From assembly GCF_027111255.2 (NCBI RefSeq), contig NZ_CP114285.2:1860001-1924000 (forward strand): a DNA stretch of 64,000 nt. The letters are read 5' to 3'. Source of the stretch: Flavobacterium flavigenum (GTDB lineage Bacteria; Bacteroidota; Bacteroidia; Flavobacteriales; Flavobacteriaceae). The notes beneath the pieces are model-generated. The model saw nothing but the letters and a program-made list of their open reading frames with translations, ran no database searches and was not told where the DNA came from. A program made the position numbers and the translations under genes. This document shows, piece after piece, positions 16,505-24,951 of the stretch (positions are counted from its first letter, which is position 1; the number at the start of each line of letters is the position of its first letter).

Positions 16505-17392
16505 TTACTTTTTTTTCTTGTTTTGAGAATGTTTGAAAACACCATTTAAAATAACCGTAATTACAATAATCAGCGCTCCAATATAAAATTCAACACTCAT
16601 TTTTTCTTTTCCGCCAAGTATAAAATAAGCCAGTATAATTCCGTAAACAGGCTCTAAATTAGTAGTTAACATAACGGTATAAGGCGTTAAGCGCTGCATT
16701 ACTTTTACAGAAGCTGTAAACGCATAAGCCGTACAAACCGAAGCTAAAATGAGCAATAAAGCCCAATTATTTAACGAGATCGTAAAAAAATCTACGCTAA
16801 ATTTTCCCTGTATTAAAAAATAAAGAGAGATAAAGAAAACGCCAGCACCAAATTCATAAAATGTTATAAGCGAAGGCTCATGATCTGAGATTAATTTACC
16901 ATTTAGTAAAGTAAATACAACTCCTAATATGATAGATGCCAATGCATAATAAACTCCTGTAAGATATTTTATTTCTACCTGTAGTATCAAAGCTAATCCA
17001 GCTATAATGATTAGTCCAAAAAAAACTTCGTACCACAATATTTTTCTTCCGTAGAAAAGCGGCTCTAACAATGAAGCAAAAAAAGCGCCTAATGAAAATA
17101 TGGAAAGCGTAATCGAAACGTTTGAAACGTGAATAGCTTTAAAAAAGAATATCCAATGCAGAGCAATTAACAAGCCTACAAAAACCAACTTAAAAAGTTC
17201 CTTTACCGGAACGTGAAAAGATTGTTTTTTGTAAATAATAAAAGCACCTAAAAAAATTAAAGCCAACAACATTCTGTACCAAACCAGATTATCGGCATCA
17301 ATAGTAATCAAAGCCCCAAGAATAGCCGTAAATCCCCATATAAAAACTATTAAATGAAGATTTAAATAGCTTTTTAAATTATCGTTTCGCAT
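16505..17392 (-). CDS. EamA/DMT-superfamily transporter
   Basis: I choose ATG 17392 (MRNDNLKSYLNLHLIVFIWG), giving 295 residues; the longer frame to 17428 would add residues that run further into the lptF/G-like gene. Ten hydrophobic segments in two EamA halves are visible, for example HLIVFIWGFTAILGALITI and FVGLLIALHWIFFFKAIHV, and a second half with LEPVYGIILAYFILGGKE. DMT proteins export metabolites such as amino acids or nucleotides; the substrate cannot be read here. It overlaps the upstream permease gene by 14 bases, so the two are cotranscribed. Confidence 0.88.
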   Translation of the reverse strand: MRNDNLKSYLNLHLIVFIWGFTAILGALITIDADNLVWYRMLLALIFLGAFIIYKKQSFHVPVKELFKLVFVGLLIALHWIFFFKAIHVSNVSITLSIFSLGAFFASLLEPLFYGRKILWYEVFFGLIIIAGLALILQVEIKYLTGVYYALASIILGVVFTLLNGKLISDHEPSLITFYEFGAGVFFISLYFLIQGKFSVDFFTISLNNWALLLILASVCTAYAFTASVKVMQRLTPYTVMLTTNLEPVYGIILAYFILGGKEKMSVEFYIGALIIVITVILNGVFKHSQNKKKK

Positions 17393-18467
17393 TGCGTAGT
17401 AAGTAAATTGCCAGAGCCCCGAAAACAATATTCGGAAACCACACAGCTAAAAAAGGTGAGAAAGTTGATTTTTCGGCAAGAGTACCAAATATTTTATCAA
17501 AAAATACGAATGAAAAAGCAATTGCAATTCCTATGGCCAGATTAATTCCCATTCCGCCACGACGCTTCATAGACGAAACCGCCACTGCAATAATAGTTAG
17601 AATGAAAGCAGAAACCGGCACACTGTATTTCTTATATAATACGACCAAATAAGTATTTATATTTGCTGAACCTCTTTTGCGTTCCTTATCAATAAAATCA
17701 ATTAAATCGCCTAGAGAAAGCGTTTCTGCGATATAAACAACCGGTGTTAAATCAGCCAGCTCAAACTTGAACTTTACCGGTTTTTCAGGGTTTTTCTCGA
17801 TTACATCGTTGAGTTCCCCGACCGTTCTTTTGGTATAATCATACAAAACATAAGTCTTCTTTTTAGGATCCCAGGTAATTCGGCTGGCAGTAATTTTATA
17901 AGTAAGTTTATCTTTTTCAAAATGCTCCAATGAAAAATTAAAAGCTGTTTTAGTTTCTTCATTAAAACTATTTACAAAAATAAAATCGTTATCATTAATC
18001 TGCCTGTAAACATTGGTATTTTCACCACGCATTAACTGTTTGCCATTTCCCTTTAAGTACGTATACCTAAAATTATTAAAACCTTCACTGGCAGCAGGGA
18101 CTATAAAAAATCCCATTAAAAGTACAAAAACCGAAACGATAGAAGCACCAATAATATAAGGACGCAAAAAACGCGTAAATGAAATTCCCGAACTTAAAAT
18201 AGCAATAATCTCCGTATTATTTGCAAGTTTTGAAGTAAACCAGATTACCGATAAAAATAAAAATATAGGAAACAGCGAATTCGCAAAATAAACAGTAAAG
18301 TTATAATAGTAAATGGCAATTTGCGTAAAAGGAATTTTGTTTTCCAGCATTTTATTCACCTTTTCAGAAACATCAATTACAATTCCGATGGGAATAAATA
18401 AAAGAATCATCACCGAAAAAGTGGCTAAATATCTTTTTAAAATATACTTATCTATTATTGTCAGCAT
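17379..18467 (-). CDS. LptF/LptG-family lipopolysaccharide export permease
   Basis: The 362-residue protein has the YjgP/YjgQ layout: an N-terminal pair of membrane segments (YLATFSVMILLFIPIGIVID and FLFLSVIWFTSKLANNTEII), a periplasmic beta-jellyroll region of about residues 125-260, and three C-terminal helices. The conserved region LSSGISFTRFLRPYIIGAS is the cytoplasmic coupling helix that contacts LptB. It works in the inner-membrane ABC exporter that extracts LPS. Only one permease gene is present here, so its LptF or LptG partner must be elsewhere. It follows tgt by 94 bases on the same strand. Confidence 0.88.
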   Translation of the reverse strand: MLTIIDKYILKRYLATFSVMILLFIPIGIVIDVSEKVNKMLENKIPFTQIAIYYYNFTVYFANSLFPIFLFLSVIWFTSKLANNTEIIAILSSGISFTRFLRPYIIGASIVSVFVLLMGFFIVPAASEGFNNFRYTYLKGNGKQLMRGENTNVYRQINDNDFIFVNSFNEETKTAFNFSLEHFEKDKLTYKITASRITWDPKKKTYVLYDYTKRTVGELNDVIEKNPEKPVKFKFELADLTPVVYIAETLSLGDLIDFIDKERKRGSANINTYLVVLYKKYSVPVSAFILTIIAVAVSSMKRRGGMGINLAIGIAIAFSFVFFDKIFGTLAEKSTFSPFLAVWFPNIVFGALAIYLLRNAKR

Positions 18468-18483
18468 ATGTTTTTGTTTTTTT

Positions 18484-18555
18484 GTTTCAAGTTTCAGGTT
18501 TCACGTTTCAAGTTGCCATAGAGAAGCATGAAACATAAAACCTGAAACAAAAAAA
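18484..18555. repeat. Heptamer tandem repeat with inverted copies between lptF/G-like gene and tgt
   Basis: GTTTCAA, GTTTCAG, GTTTCAC and GTTTCAA follow each other at 18484-18511, a (GTTTCAN)4 array. About 30 bases on, the complement AAACCTGAAAC appears, so a long imperfect hairpin can form. No known element is recognised. It could be a mobile palindromic unit or an mRNA processing site between two co-oriented genes. Confidence 0.55.
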
Positions 18556-18561
18556 ACTTTT

Positions 18562-19692
18562 TTATAGTCTTTGACTCATATTTTTAACCATCATTTCTTT
18601 CCATGGCCTGAAGTCACCTGCCAGGATATGTTTTCTGGCTTCACGAACCAACCACATATAAAAACCAAGATTATGGATCGTAGCAATTTGCTTTCCTAAA
18701 TATTCATTAGCAGCAAACAGGTGGCGCAAATAAGCTTTTGAATATTCTGTATCTACAAAAGTATGCCCCATTTCATCAATTGGCGAAAAATCAGCTTCCC
18801 ACTTTTTGTTTTTGATATTAATAGTACCGTTCGCCGTAAACAACATTCCGTTTCTTGCGTTACGGGTTGGCATTACGCAGTCAAACATATCAATTCCTAA
18901 CGCAATATTTTCTAATATATTAATAGGAGTTCCGACTCCCATCAAATAGCGGGGTTTATCTTCCGGTAAAATCTCACAAACAACTTCTGTCATGGCATAC
19001 ATTTCTTCAGCAGGCTCCCCTACTGACAATCCGCCAATAGCATTTCCTTGTTGTCCGGAATTCGCAATGTATTCAGCCGACTGGCGGCGCAAATCTTTAT
19101 ACGTACTCCCCTGAACAATAGGAAAAAACGTTTGCTCATAACCGTATTTATAAGGCACTTTTTCCAGATGATTAATACAACGATCTAACCAACGATGTGT
19201 CATGTGCATCGAACGCTGTGCATATCTGTAATCACAAGGATAAGGCGTACATTCATCAAAAGCCATGATAATATCAGCTCCAATCGTACGCTGAATTTCC
19301 ATTACATTTTCAGGCGTAAAAAAGTGGTATGAACCGTCAATATGTGACTTAAACTTCACCCCTTCTTCTTTGATTTTTCTGTTCGAAGAAAGAGAATAAA
19401 CCTGATATCCACCAGAATCTGTCAAAATATTACGATCCCAATTCATGAATTTATGCAATCCGCCTGCCTTTTCAAGAATCTCAGTTTGCGGACGCAGGTA
19501 TAAATGATAGGTGTTTCCAAGGATAATATCCGGATTAATATCGTCTTTCAGCTCACGCTGATGCACCCCTTTTACCGAAGCCACCGTTCCAACAGGCATA
19601 AAAATAGGCGTTTCAATTACACCATGATCGGTTGTTATACTTCCTGCTCTCGCTTTTGATTGCGGATCTTTTTGTAATAAATCAAACTTCAT
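18562..19692 (-). CDS. tgt: tRNA-guanine transglycosylase (queuine/preQ1 insertion)
   Basis: The 376-residue enzyme swaps guanine 34 of GUN-anticodon tRNAs for the queuosine precursor. It has the TIM-barrel landmarks DSGGYQVYSLSSNRK, the catalytic Asp region IIMAFDECTPYPCD, the binding loop GGLSVGEP, and FDCVMPTRNARNG with the nucleophilic Asp. The usual zinc site CxCxxC...H is altered. Where the cysteines belong, the sequence reads FSPIDEMGHTFVDTEYSKAY, with no Cys, although the later His in ATIHNLGFY is kept. All other parts are normal, so the protein is probably active with a metal-free or restructured site. A -7 box lies at 19713-19720. Confidence 0.95.
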   Translation of the reverse strand: MKFDLLQKDPQSKARAGSITTDHGVIETPIFMPVGTVASVKGVHQRELKDDINPDIILGNTYHLYLRPQTEILEKAGGLHKFMNWDRNILTDSGGYQVYSLSSNRKIKEEGVKFKSHIDGSYHFFTPENVMEIQRTIGADIIMAFDECTPYPCDYRYAQRSMHMTHRWLDRCINHLEKVPYKYGYEQTFFPIVQGSTYKDLRRQSAEYIANSGQQGNAIGGLSVGEPAEEMYAMTEVVCEILPEDKPRYLMGVGTPINILENIALGIDMFDCVMPTRNARNGMLFTANGTINIKNKKWEADFSPIDEMGHTFVDTEYSKAYLRHLFAANEYLGKQIATIHNLGFYMWLVREARKHILAGDFRPWKEMMVKNMSQRL

Positions 19693-19712
19693 CTGTTTCT
19701 TTTTTCAGAGCG

Positions 19713-19720
19713 CAAAGATA
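19713..19720 (-). promoter_or_regulatory. -7 box of tgt
   Basis: On the minus strand this reads TATCTTTG, a TAnnTTTG match about 20 bases before the tgt ATG. It probably drives tgt, the LPS permease and the DMT transporter gene together. Confidence 0.55.
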
Positions 19721-19750
19721 GGTTAATTTCGAGAATTAGATAATTTGACA

Positions 19751-19829
19751 ATTAGAAAATTAGATAATGATTAACAAACCTGGAATTTGGGGAATTACTC
19801 ATTGGACAATTAGAAAATTAGATAATGAT
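19751..19829. repeat. Two direct copies of a 25-bp AT-rich repeat
   Basis: ACAATTAGAAAATTAGATAA followed by TGATT occurs at 19751-19775 and again at 19805-19829, with further partial copies and GGAATTTG words around. Similar AT-rich words recur at 25380-25470. They look like the interspersed intergenic repeats common in Flavobacterium; nothing coding is seen here. Confidence 0.6.
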
Positions 19830-19880
19830 TTTACAAACTTGGAATTTGAATTTTCTCCAATTGAAATTTCATTTTTTATT

Positions 19881-19992
19881 TGGGCGTTCCCCAAGGGTCG
19901 GGCTATCCGCTATATTCCCGATTAACAAAAACTACGGCTAAAAAAAGCCTTGTTTTTCTAAATCGGGAGATGCCACTATTATCCCTAACGCA
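19881..19992. repeat. GC-richer interspersed repeat unit with large hairpin
   Basis: The stretch begins TGGGCGTTCCCCAAGGGTCG, continues GGGCTATCCGC, and ends CTATCCCTAACGC. Between, CCCGATT (19917-19923) pairs with AATCGGG (19961-19967), enclosing further pairing of AAAAA/TTTTT and GGCT/AGCC. Its base composition differs from the AT-rich surroundings. From memory, similar GGGCTATCCGC ... TATCCCTAACGC units are scattered in flavobacterial genomes. No transposase is attached. An open frame reading through it into the next gene is judged an artefact. Confidence 0.6.
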
Positions 19993-20116
19993 AACGGCCT
20001 TTCTAAAAGTTTATTGGCAAACGAATGTAAAAACTGCAACAATCAGATTATTAAAGTATAACAGTTTCAGCAATTCCTTTTGTAATTTTAATATTCAACT
20101 AAAAAATTTAATAGTC

Positions 20117-20419
20117 ATGATAAACGCAGATGAAAAATTAGATCAAATCAAGGATGACCAAATCGAAAGAAACCTTGAAAACATGAATTATGATGCAAAC
20201 GAAGACATTTACAATCAAGAAGAAAGATTAGAAGACATTGACCCTCAGAACATTTCTGGAGAAAGAATAATCAATAACGACAATCACGAGTGGAAACAAA
20301 ACAGTGACAAATTGGGAAACGACTTAGATATTCCGGGCTCAGAACTTGATGACCAACAGGAAGATATTGGTTCTGAAGACGAAGAGAACAATTACTACAG
20401 CGAAGGTGATACAGAATAA
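20117..20419 (+). CDS. Small very acidic protein of unknown function
   Basis: I choose ATG 20117 (MINADEKLDQIKDDQIERN), giving 100 residues; the frame extends upstream only through a repeat element. The protein is rich in Asp, Glu, Asn and Gln, with blocks such as NLENMNYDANEDIYNQEERL and GSELDDQQEDIGSEDEENN. It has no hydrophobic core, signal or Cys, so it is probably disordered. A hairpin terminator follows at 20444-20467, supporting a real single-gene transcript. No family is recognised. Confidence 0.65.
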   Translation: MINADEKLDQIKDDQIERNLENMNYDANEDIYNQEERLEDIDPQNISGERIINNDNHEWKQNSDKLGNDLDIPGSELDDQQEDIGSEDEENNYYSEGDTE

Positions 20420-20443
20420 AAAACACAAACTCACTTCAAATTA

Positions 20444-20467
20444 AAGTCCCATTGGGGCTTTTTTTAT
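20444..20467 (+). terminator. Short rho-independent terminator
   Basis: AAGTCCC-ATT-GGGGCTT followed by a run of T. It is a short stem 24 bases after the stop of the acidic protein gene. Confidence 0.65.
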
Positions 20468-20601
20468 TTTTAAATTTCATCAAAAAACAACAAAACAAAA
20501 ACATCTCTTTTCGAAAATTCAAATCATTTCAGTTATTTTTTTAAGATTAATAAAAAAAGCACCGGAATTTCACAATTGCGGCAAACTAAAGCAGAAAATC
20601 A

Positions 20602-20633
20602 TTTGTCAGCCCGCAAAATAAAAATTACTTTTG
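20602..20633 (+). promoter_or_regulatory. Promoter of the transketolase genes
   Basis: TTTG at 20602-20605 and TACTTTTG at 20626-20633 are separated by 20 bp, an excellent match to the Bacteroidota TTTG-N(17-23)-TAnnTTTG promoter. Transcription would start near 20640, just ahead of the ATG at 20659. Confidence 0.8.
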
Positions 20634-20658
20634 CACCAGTTTAACTTTTACATATAAA

Positions 20659-21513
20659 ATGAAGCCTAACACACAACAATTAAGCGATTTAACGATCCAG
20701 GTAAGAAGAGATATTCTTAGAATGGTACATGCTGTCAACTCAGGTCACCCAGGTGGTTCATTAGGTTGTACTGAATTTTTGGTAGCACTTTACCAAAACA
20801 TTATGGAACGTAAAGAAGGTTTTGATATGGACGGAATAGGAGAAGATCTTTTCTTCCTTTCAAATGGCCATATCTCACCTGTTTTTTATAGCGTTTTAGC
20901 GAGAAGCGGTTATTTTCCTGTTTCAGAGCTTGCTACTTTCCGATTATTAAACTCTCGTTTACAAGGACACCCAACAACTCACGAAGGATTACCTGGAGTT
21001 CGTATGGCTTCCGGATCATTAGGACAAGGTTTGTCTGTCGCTCTTGGTGCTGCACAGGCAAAAAAATTAAATGGTGATAATCATTTGATTTATACTTTAC
21101 ACGGAGATGGTGAATTACAGGAAGGTCAAAACTGGGAAGCTATCATGTATGCTTCTGCAAAAAAAGTAGATAACCTTATCGCAACTGTTGACCTTAACGG
21201 AAAACAAATCGACGGAACAACTGACGAAGTCCTAGCAATGGGAAGCCTGCGTGCCAAATTTGAAGCTTTTGACTGGGATGTTATTGAAATCACTAAAGGA
21301 AACGACCTCGAAGCAATCATTAACGGAATGAACGAAGCAAAAGCAAGAACAGGAAAAGGAAAACCGGTTTGCGTATTACTTCATACTGAAATGGGTAACG
21401 GTGTAGATTATATGATGTACAGTCATGCTTGGCATGGTAAAGCACCAAATGATGCACAGCTTGCAACTGCTTTAGAACAAAATTATAACACTGGAGGAAA
21501 TTCAGATTATTAA
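20659..21513 (+). CDS. Transketolase, N-terminal (thiamine-diphosphate-binding) subunit
   Basis: The 284 residues match the N-terminal third of a full transketolase: VRRDILRMVHAVNSGHPGGS, FFLSNGHISPVFYSVLA, GSLGQGLSVALGAA and the diphosphate/Mg site YTLHGDGELQEGQNWEA with VDLNGKQIDG. It transfers two-carbon ketol units in the pentose phosphate pathway together with the C-terminal subunit encoded next, 73 bases downstream. The split into two genes is normal in Bacteroidota and is not a frameshift. Confidence 0.95.
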   Translation: MKPNTQQLSDLTIQVRRDILRMVHAVNSGHPGGSLGCTEFLVALYQNIMERKEGFDMDGIGEDLFFLSNGHISPVFYSVLARSGYFPVSELATFRLLNSRLQGHPTTHEGLPGVRMASGSLGQGLSVALGAAQAKKLNGDNHLIYTLHGDGELQEGQNWEAIMYASAKKVDNLIATVDLNGKQIDGTTDEVLAMGSLRAKFEAFDWDVIEITKGNDLEAIINGMNEAKARTGKGKPVCVLLHTEMGNGVDYMMYSHAWHGKAPNDAQLATALEQNYNTGGNSDY

Positions 21514-21586
21514 AAAAAGCTTTATGCTTTAAGCGCTAAACTTGGTTTCTCGCCTAATGCATAACGCATACAGCAAAAAAACAAAA

Positions 21587-22540
21587 ATGAAAAAATATAC
21601 AAATACAGGAAGTAAAGATACCCGTTCAGGCTTTGGAGCGGGAATGACTGAATTAGGTCAGAAAAACGAAAAAGTTGTTGCATTATGCGCTGACTTGATT
21701 GGATCATTGAAATTTGATGAATTCAAAAAAAATCATCCTGAGCGTTTTTTCCAAATCGGGATTGCAGAAGCTAACATGATTGGAATCGCTGCAGGTTTAA
21801 CAATTGGAGGAAAAATTCCATTTACAGGAACTTTCGCTAACTTTTCTACAGGAAGAGTTTACGACCAAATTCGTCAGTCTGTTGCTTACTCTGATAAAAA
21901 TGTAAAAATCTGTGCTTCTCATGCTGGTTTAACTTTAGGAGAAGACGGAGCAACACACCAAATCCTTGAAGATATTGGTTTAATGAAAATGTTACCGGGA
22001 ATGACTGTAATCAATACTTGCGATTACAATCAGACCAAAGCTGCAACATTAGCTTTAGCTGAACACCATGGACCTGCATACTTACGTTTTGGACGTCCGG
22101 TTGTACCTAACTTCACGCCTGCTGACGAACCATTCGTAATTGGAAAAGCAATTTTATTAAACGAAGGAACTGACGTAACCATTGTAGCAACAGGACACTT
22201 AGTTTGGGAAGCTCTTATTGCTGCAGAAGCTTTAGAAGCAAAAGGAATTTCTGCTGAAGTAATCAACATTCACACTATCAAACCTCTTGATGAAGAAGCG
22301 ATCCTTAAATCATTATCAAAAACAGGATGTGTAGTAACTGCAGAAGAACACAACATTCTTGGAGGTCTTGGAGAAAGCGTTTCGAGAGTATTAGCTTTAA
22401 ACACTCCTGCTCCACAGGAATTTGTTGCCGTTAAAGATAGTTTTGGTGAATCTGGAACTCCAGAACAATTAATGGAGAAATACAAACTAAACAATCAGGC
22501 GATTGTTGAAGCTGTAGAAAGAGTTATTAAAAGAAAATAA
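21587..22540 (+). CDS. Transketolase, C-terminal (pyrimidine-binding and C-terminal domain) subunit
   Basis: I use ATG 21587 (MKKYTNTGSKDTRSGFGAGM), giving 317 residues; the upstream in-frame ATG at 21542 adds a non-conserved stretch. Landmarks are the catalytic Glu region FFQIGIAEANMIGIAAGL, the TSFSTF-like loop FANFSTGRVYDQIRQSVAYS and SHAGLTLGEDGATHQ. The C-terminal domain carries VINIHTIKPLDEEAI and TAEEHNILGGLGESVS. With the N-terminal subunit it forms the complete active site. A strong terminator follows. Confidence 0.95.
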   Translation: MKKYTNTGSKDTRSGFGAGMTELGQKNEKVVALCADLIGSLKFDEFKKNHPERFFQIGIAEANMIGIAAGLTIGGKIPFTGTFANFSTGRVYDQIRQSVAYSDKNVKICASHAGLTLGEDGATHQILEDIGLMKMLPGMTVINTCDYNQTKAATLALAEHHGPAYLRFGRPVVPNFTPADEPFVIGKAILLNEGTDVTIVATGHLVWEALIAAEALEAKGISAEVINIHTIKPLDEEAILKSLSKTGCVVTAEEHNILGGLGESVSRVLALNTPAPQEFVAVKDSFGESGTPEQLMEKYKLNNQAIVEAVERVIKRK

Positions 22541-22563
22541 ATTTTCAGTTTTTCTTTACAATA

Positions 22564-22602
22564 AAAAGAGGCTGTCCGAAATTTTGGACAGCCTCTTTTT
22601 TT
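22564..22602. terminator. Strong rho-independent terminator
   Basis: AAAAGAGGCTGTCC pairs with GGACAGCCTCTTTT around an 8-nt loop and is followed by T. It separates transketolase from the convergent lipoprotein gene. Confidence 0.92.
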
Positions 22603-22619
22603 AACAATTTTTATAAGAT

Positions 22620-23573
22620 TTAATACCACGATATCTCTTGCGGATATGTAGTTGATGAGGAGGCATATTTCCATTGAATATTCCCAGAAACGTTAAAATT
22701 AACATACTGAGGAAGAGCAGGAGCTCTAAATCCCCAAGTTGCCAATAAAAAAGTCTTCTGTCCATACATCAGAGTATTTGTATCAAGACTGCTAAAAAAC
22801 CATGGACCATATTCACCACCAACTGTACTTGTCAAACTATATAAATAAATATGCCAGGGTGTTGTTGTATCCTGTTTCCATGTACACCTCCAAAATGAAC
22901 AAGATTTATATTGCAAAGTATATCGCACATACATTTTACTAGTAGATATTTGACCATTTATTACGATTGTTTCATTAAATAAATCTAAAACATATCTATT
23001 GTTATTTGGCAAACCTACAACGTATGTTTTACTTCTGTTTTCATTTGGTATAACATCCCTTCCAGTTAAACTTGTGCGACTTTTAGAATCCGAATAATTC
23101 AATAATTTACCATAAACTTCTAAATTGTCTTTTAAAGAAATAAGTTCTTGAGTACTTTTATCAACATCCTTATTTTCTAGTATATAAAAAGCACGCTCAT
23201 TAAGCCATAAAACCTTGTTTCCTATTTTAAGTTTTGAATCAGCATTTAAGATAGCTTTCAAACCATCTGAATAAATTATTCGTGAATCAGACAAAATATC
23301 TTCTTCCATTTCAACAGAATTATCAGCCGCATTATTCAACAATGACTCAAGTCCTTTCTTTGAAATCCAGTTCTGAACTTCTTTAGAGGATTTCATTTCC
23401 GATACTTCAGAATATTCTTTAATAAAAGATTCTTCATTTTTAAAAGACAGCATTTTTCCATCTAATACTGAGGAAGACAAATTTGATACTGGAGTGCTAT
23501 TAGACTCCATCTGATCTTCATTGCTACATGAAATTGTAATTAACAAAACAAACAACCCGATTAATTTTTTCAT
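22620..23573 (-). CDS. Secreted lipoprotein of unknown function
   Basis: This 317-residue protein starts with a lipoprotein signal (LFVLLITISCSNED, Cys about residue 16). An N-terminal block (DGKMLSFKNEESFIKEYSEV ... WISKKGLESLLNN) resembles lipoproteins grouped as DUF4848 in Bacteroidota, by memory and with low certainty. The C-terminal 130 residues are aromatic and beta-rich (YTLQYKSCSFWRCTWKQDTT, WHIYLYSLTSTVGGEYGPWF). The two Cys in that part may form a disulfide. It stands alone between two terminators, with a -7 box upstream at 23599-23606. Confidence 0.75.
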   Translation of the reverse strand: MKKLIGLFVLLITISCSNEDQMESNSTPVSNLSSSVLDGKMLSFKNEESFIKEYSEVSEMKSSKEVQNWISKKGLESLLNNAADNSVEMEEDILSDSRIIYSDGLKAILNADSKLKIGNKVLWLNERAFYILENKDVDKSTQELISLKDNLEVYGKLLNYSDSKSRTSLTGRDVIPNENRSKTYVVGLPNNNRYVLDLFNETIVINGQISTSKMYVRYTLQYKSCSFWRCTWKQDTTTPWHIYLYSLTSTVGGEYGPWFFSSLDTNTLMYGQKTFLLATWGFRAPALPQYVNFNVSGNIQWKYASSSTTYPQEISWY

Positions 23574-23598
23574 TTTTTATAAGTTTAATATTACAAAA

Positions 23599-23606
23599 CA
23601 AATATA
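23599..23606 (-). promoter_or_regulatory. -7 box of the lipoprotein gene
   Basis: On the minus strand this reads TATATTTG, a TAnnTTTG match about 26 bases before the start codon at 23573. Confidence 0.5.
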
Positions 23607-23671
23607 ATCTTTTTCTTAAATTAAACACATAAAAATAATAAAAAAATAAGTTTTAACTTATATAAACATAA

Positions 23672-23704
23672 AAAAACCTCGAAATTAACATTTCGAGGTT
23701 TTTT
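23672..23704 (-). terminator. Terminator of the FKBP gene
   Basis: AAAACCTCGAAAT pairs with ATTTCGAGGTTTT, with A- and T-tracts on both sides. It lies 20 bases beyond the stop of the FKBP-type gene. Confidence 0.88.
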
Positions 23705-23723
23705 ATTTTCCAATCTCAATATT

Positions 23724-24872
23724 TTATTTTTTTGCTGTTACCGTAGTAACTTTAATCGTATTATAATCTTTATCAAGATGAATCTTTTTTCTGCCTGATG
23801 TAGTATAATCATATTCATTCCTTGTTACACCATTTTCTGTTATAGTTTTCAAAAACGAAGGAATCCCTCTTGGCTCACTATTCAACGCTTCATTTATATT
23901 AGGTGTTGTCGGATCATCTTCTACAGCAAAAGCTTCAAATGGAAAGTACTTACTTGGCCCGTAATTTACCTCTACACCATTTTCCATAACCCTGCCCACT
24001 TTTCCGGCTGGCTTTGTAATTTCTAAAAGAGTTGTATACCCATCTCCATCATCATCAATATCCATAAAATCAGCAATACCATCACCATCTGTATCATCAA
24101 TTAAATTAGCAGGTGGATTAGGATACTTTACCTTGTCTCTAAAATCATAAACATACCCATCCCCATTAATATCTTCATTAAAATCCAAAACTCCATCTCT
24201 ATCGTGATCTAACCTTTGTATAGCATATAATTTAACACTAAAAACAATAGGAGTATATGCTTTAATCAAACCCGAACCTGTTTCATAATAAGCCAACCCA
24301 GAAGGCAAAAACATTACGCCTGCACCAAAATCAGTATAAGTAATTGTACCATCAGCATTTACAGGTTTAGCCTTCCCTGCTTTAAACTTAGGCATAATCT
24401 CCTTCCAACCATCTCTAAGTAATGGATCATCTAAATAAAAAACTCTTCCTAAGTTATTAGATGTGTCAAAAACTGTCCCATCCAACAAATTACCAACATA
24501 AGATGCATTAATTCCATCAACATTACATGGTGCCTCTCCAATTCCTTCATTGAGTACTAAATAATAAACTTTATAGGTAATATCATCATTATAAACATCT
24601 CTGGACTGCAAAGGGTAAACAGTCTGGTCCCATATAGAAGTTTGTGTTCCCCCTTCAGGAATCTTACTTATCTTTATATCAAAATCTGCTGTAACCTCTT
24701 CAATATAATTGTTTTTTAGATATTTTTCAATCGAATCATTATCAGCCTTAAATTGTTCTGTATAATCCTTCAAAGGAACGGTTACAACATCATCATCATC
24801 ATCATTTTTATTACAGGAGACCAAAGCAGCACCAGCAGTTAGTAAAATAAAAAAATATTTAAATTTATTCAT
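23724..24872 (-). CDS. FKBP-type peptidyl-prolyl isomerase lipoprotein with calcium-binding repeats
   Basis: The 382-residue protein has a lipobox (GAALVSCNKNDDDDD). An FKBP-like domain lies at about residues 100-220 (INASYVGNLLDGTVFDTSNN, GVMFLPSGLAYYETG). It is followed by Asp-rich, thrombospondin type 3-like calcium repeats (DHDRDGVLDFNEDINGDGY, DDTDGDGIADFMDIDDDGDG). FKBP enzymes speed proline isomerisation and help folding of exported proteins. In Flavobacterium, related lipoproteins such as GldI take part in gliding and type IX secretion; this is not identified as GldI. The poly-Asp stretch after the lipid anchor is typical of surface lipoproteins. Confidence 0.85.
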   Translation of the reverse strand: MNKFKYFFILLTAGAALVSCNKNDDDDDVVTVPLKDYTEQFKADNDSIEKYLKNNYIEEVTADFDIKISKIPEGGTQTSIWDQTVYPLQSRDVYNDDITYKVYYLVLNEGIGEAPCNVDGINASYVGNLLDGTVFDTSNNLGRVFYLDDPLLRDGWKEIMPKFKAGKAKPVNADGTITYTDFGAGVMFLPSGLAYYETGSGLIKAYTPIVFSVKLYAIQRLDHDRDGVLDFNEDINGDGYVYDFRDKVKYPNPPANLIDDTDGDGIADFMDIDDDGDGYTTLLEITKPAGKVGRVMENGVEVNYGPSKYFPFEAFAVEDDPTTPNINEALNSEPRGIPSFLKTITENGVTRNEYDYTTSGRKKIHLDKDYNTIKVTTVTAKK

Positions 24873-24912
24873 TATTGTTAATTTTTTAGGTGCGCAAGAT
24901 ACAATATTGATT

Positions 24913-24920
24913 TATTTTTG
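24913..24920 (+). promoter_or_regulatory. -7 box of the S4-domain gene
   Basis: TATTTTTG matches TAnnTTTG and lies 31 bases before the chosen ATG at 24952. Its position inside the longer open frame supports the shorter start. Confidence 0.6.
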
Positions 24921-24951
24921 TAAAGAATTTAACTCCGATTTTAGAAAAATT

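Noticed and set aside
17393..17428. Longer start for the DMT transporter
   Set aside because: The added residues only overlap the upstream permease gene; the family begins near MRNDNLKSYL.
19880..20116. Longer version of the acidic protein
   Set aside because: The extension is translated from a structured repeat unit with different composition.
20659..22540. Broken transketolase (frameshift)
   Set aside because: Two separate subunit genes are the normal state in Bacteroidota, each with its own start and complete domains.
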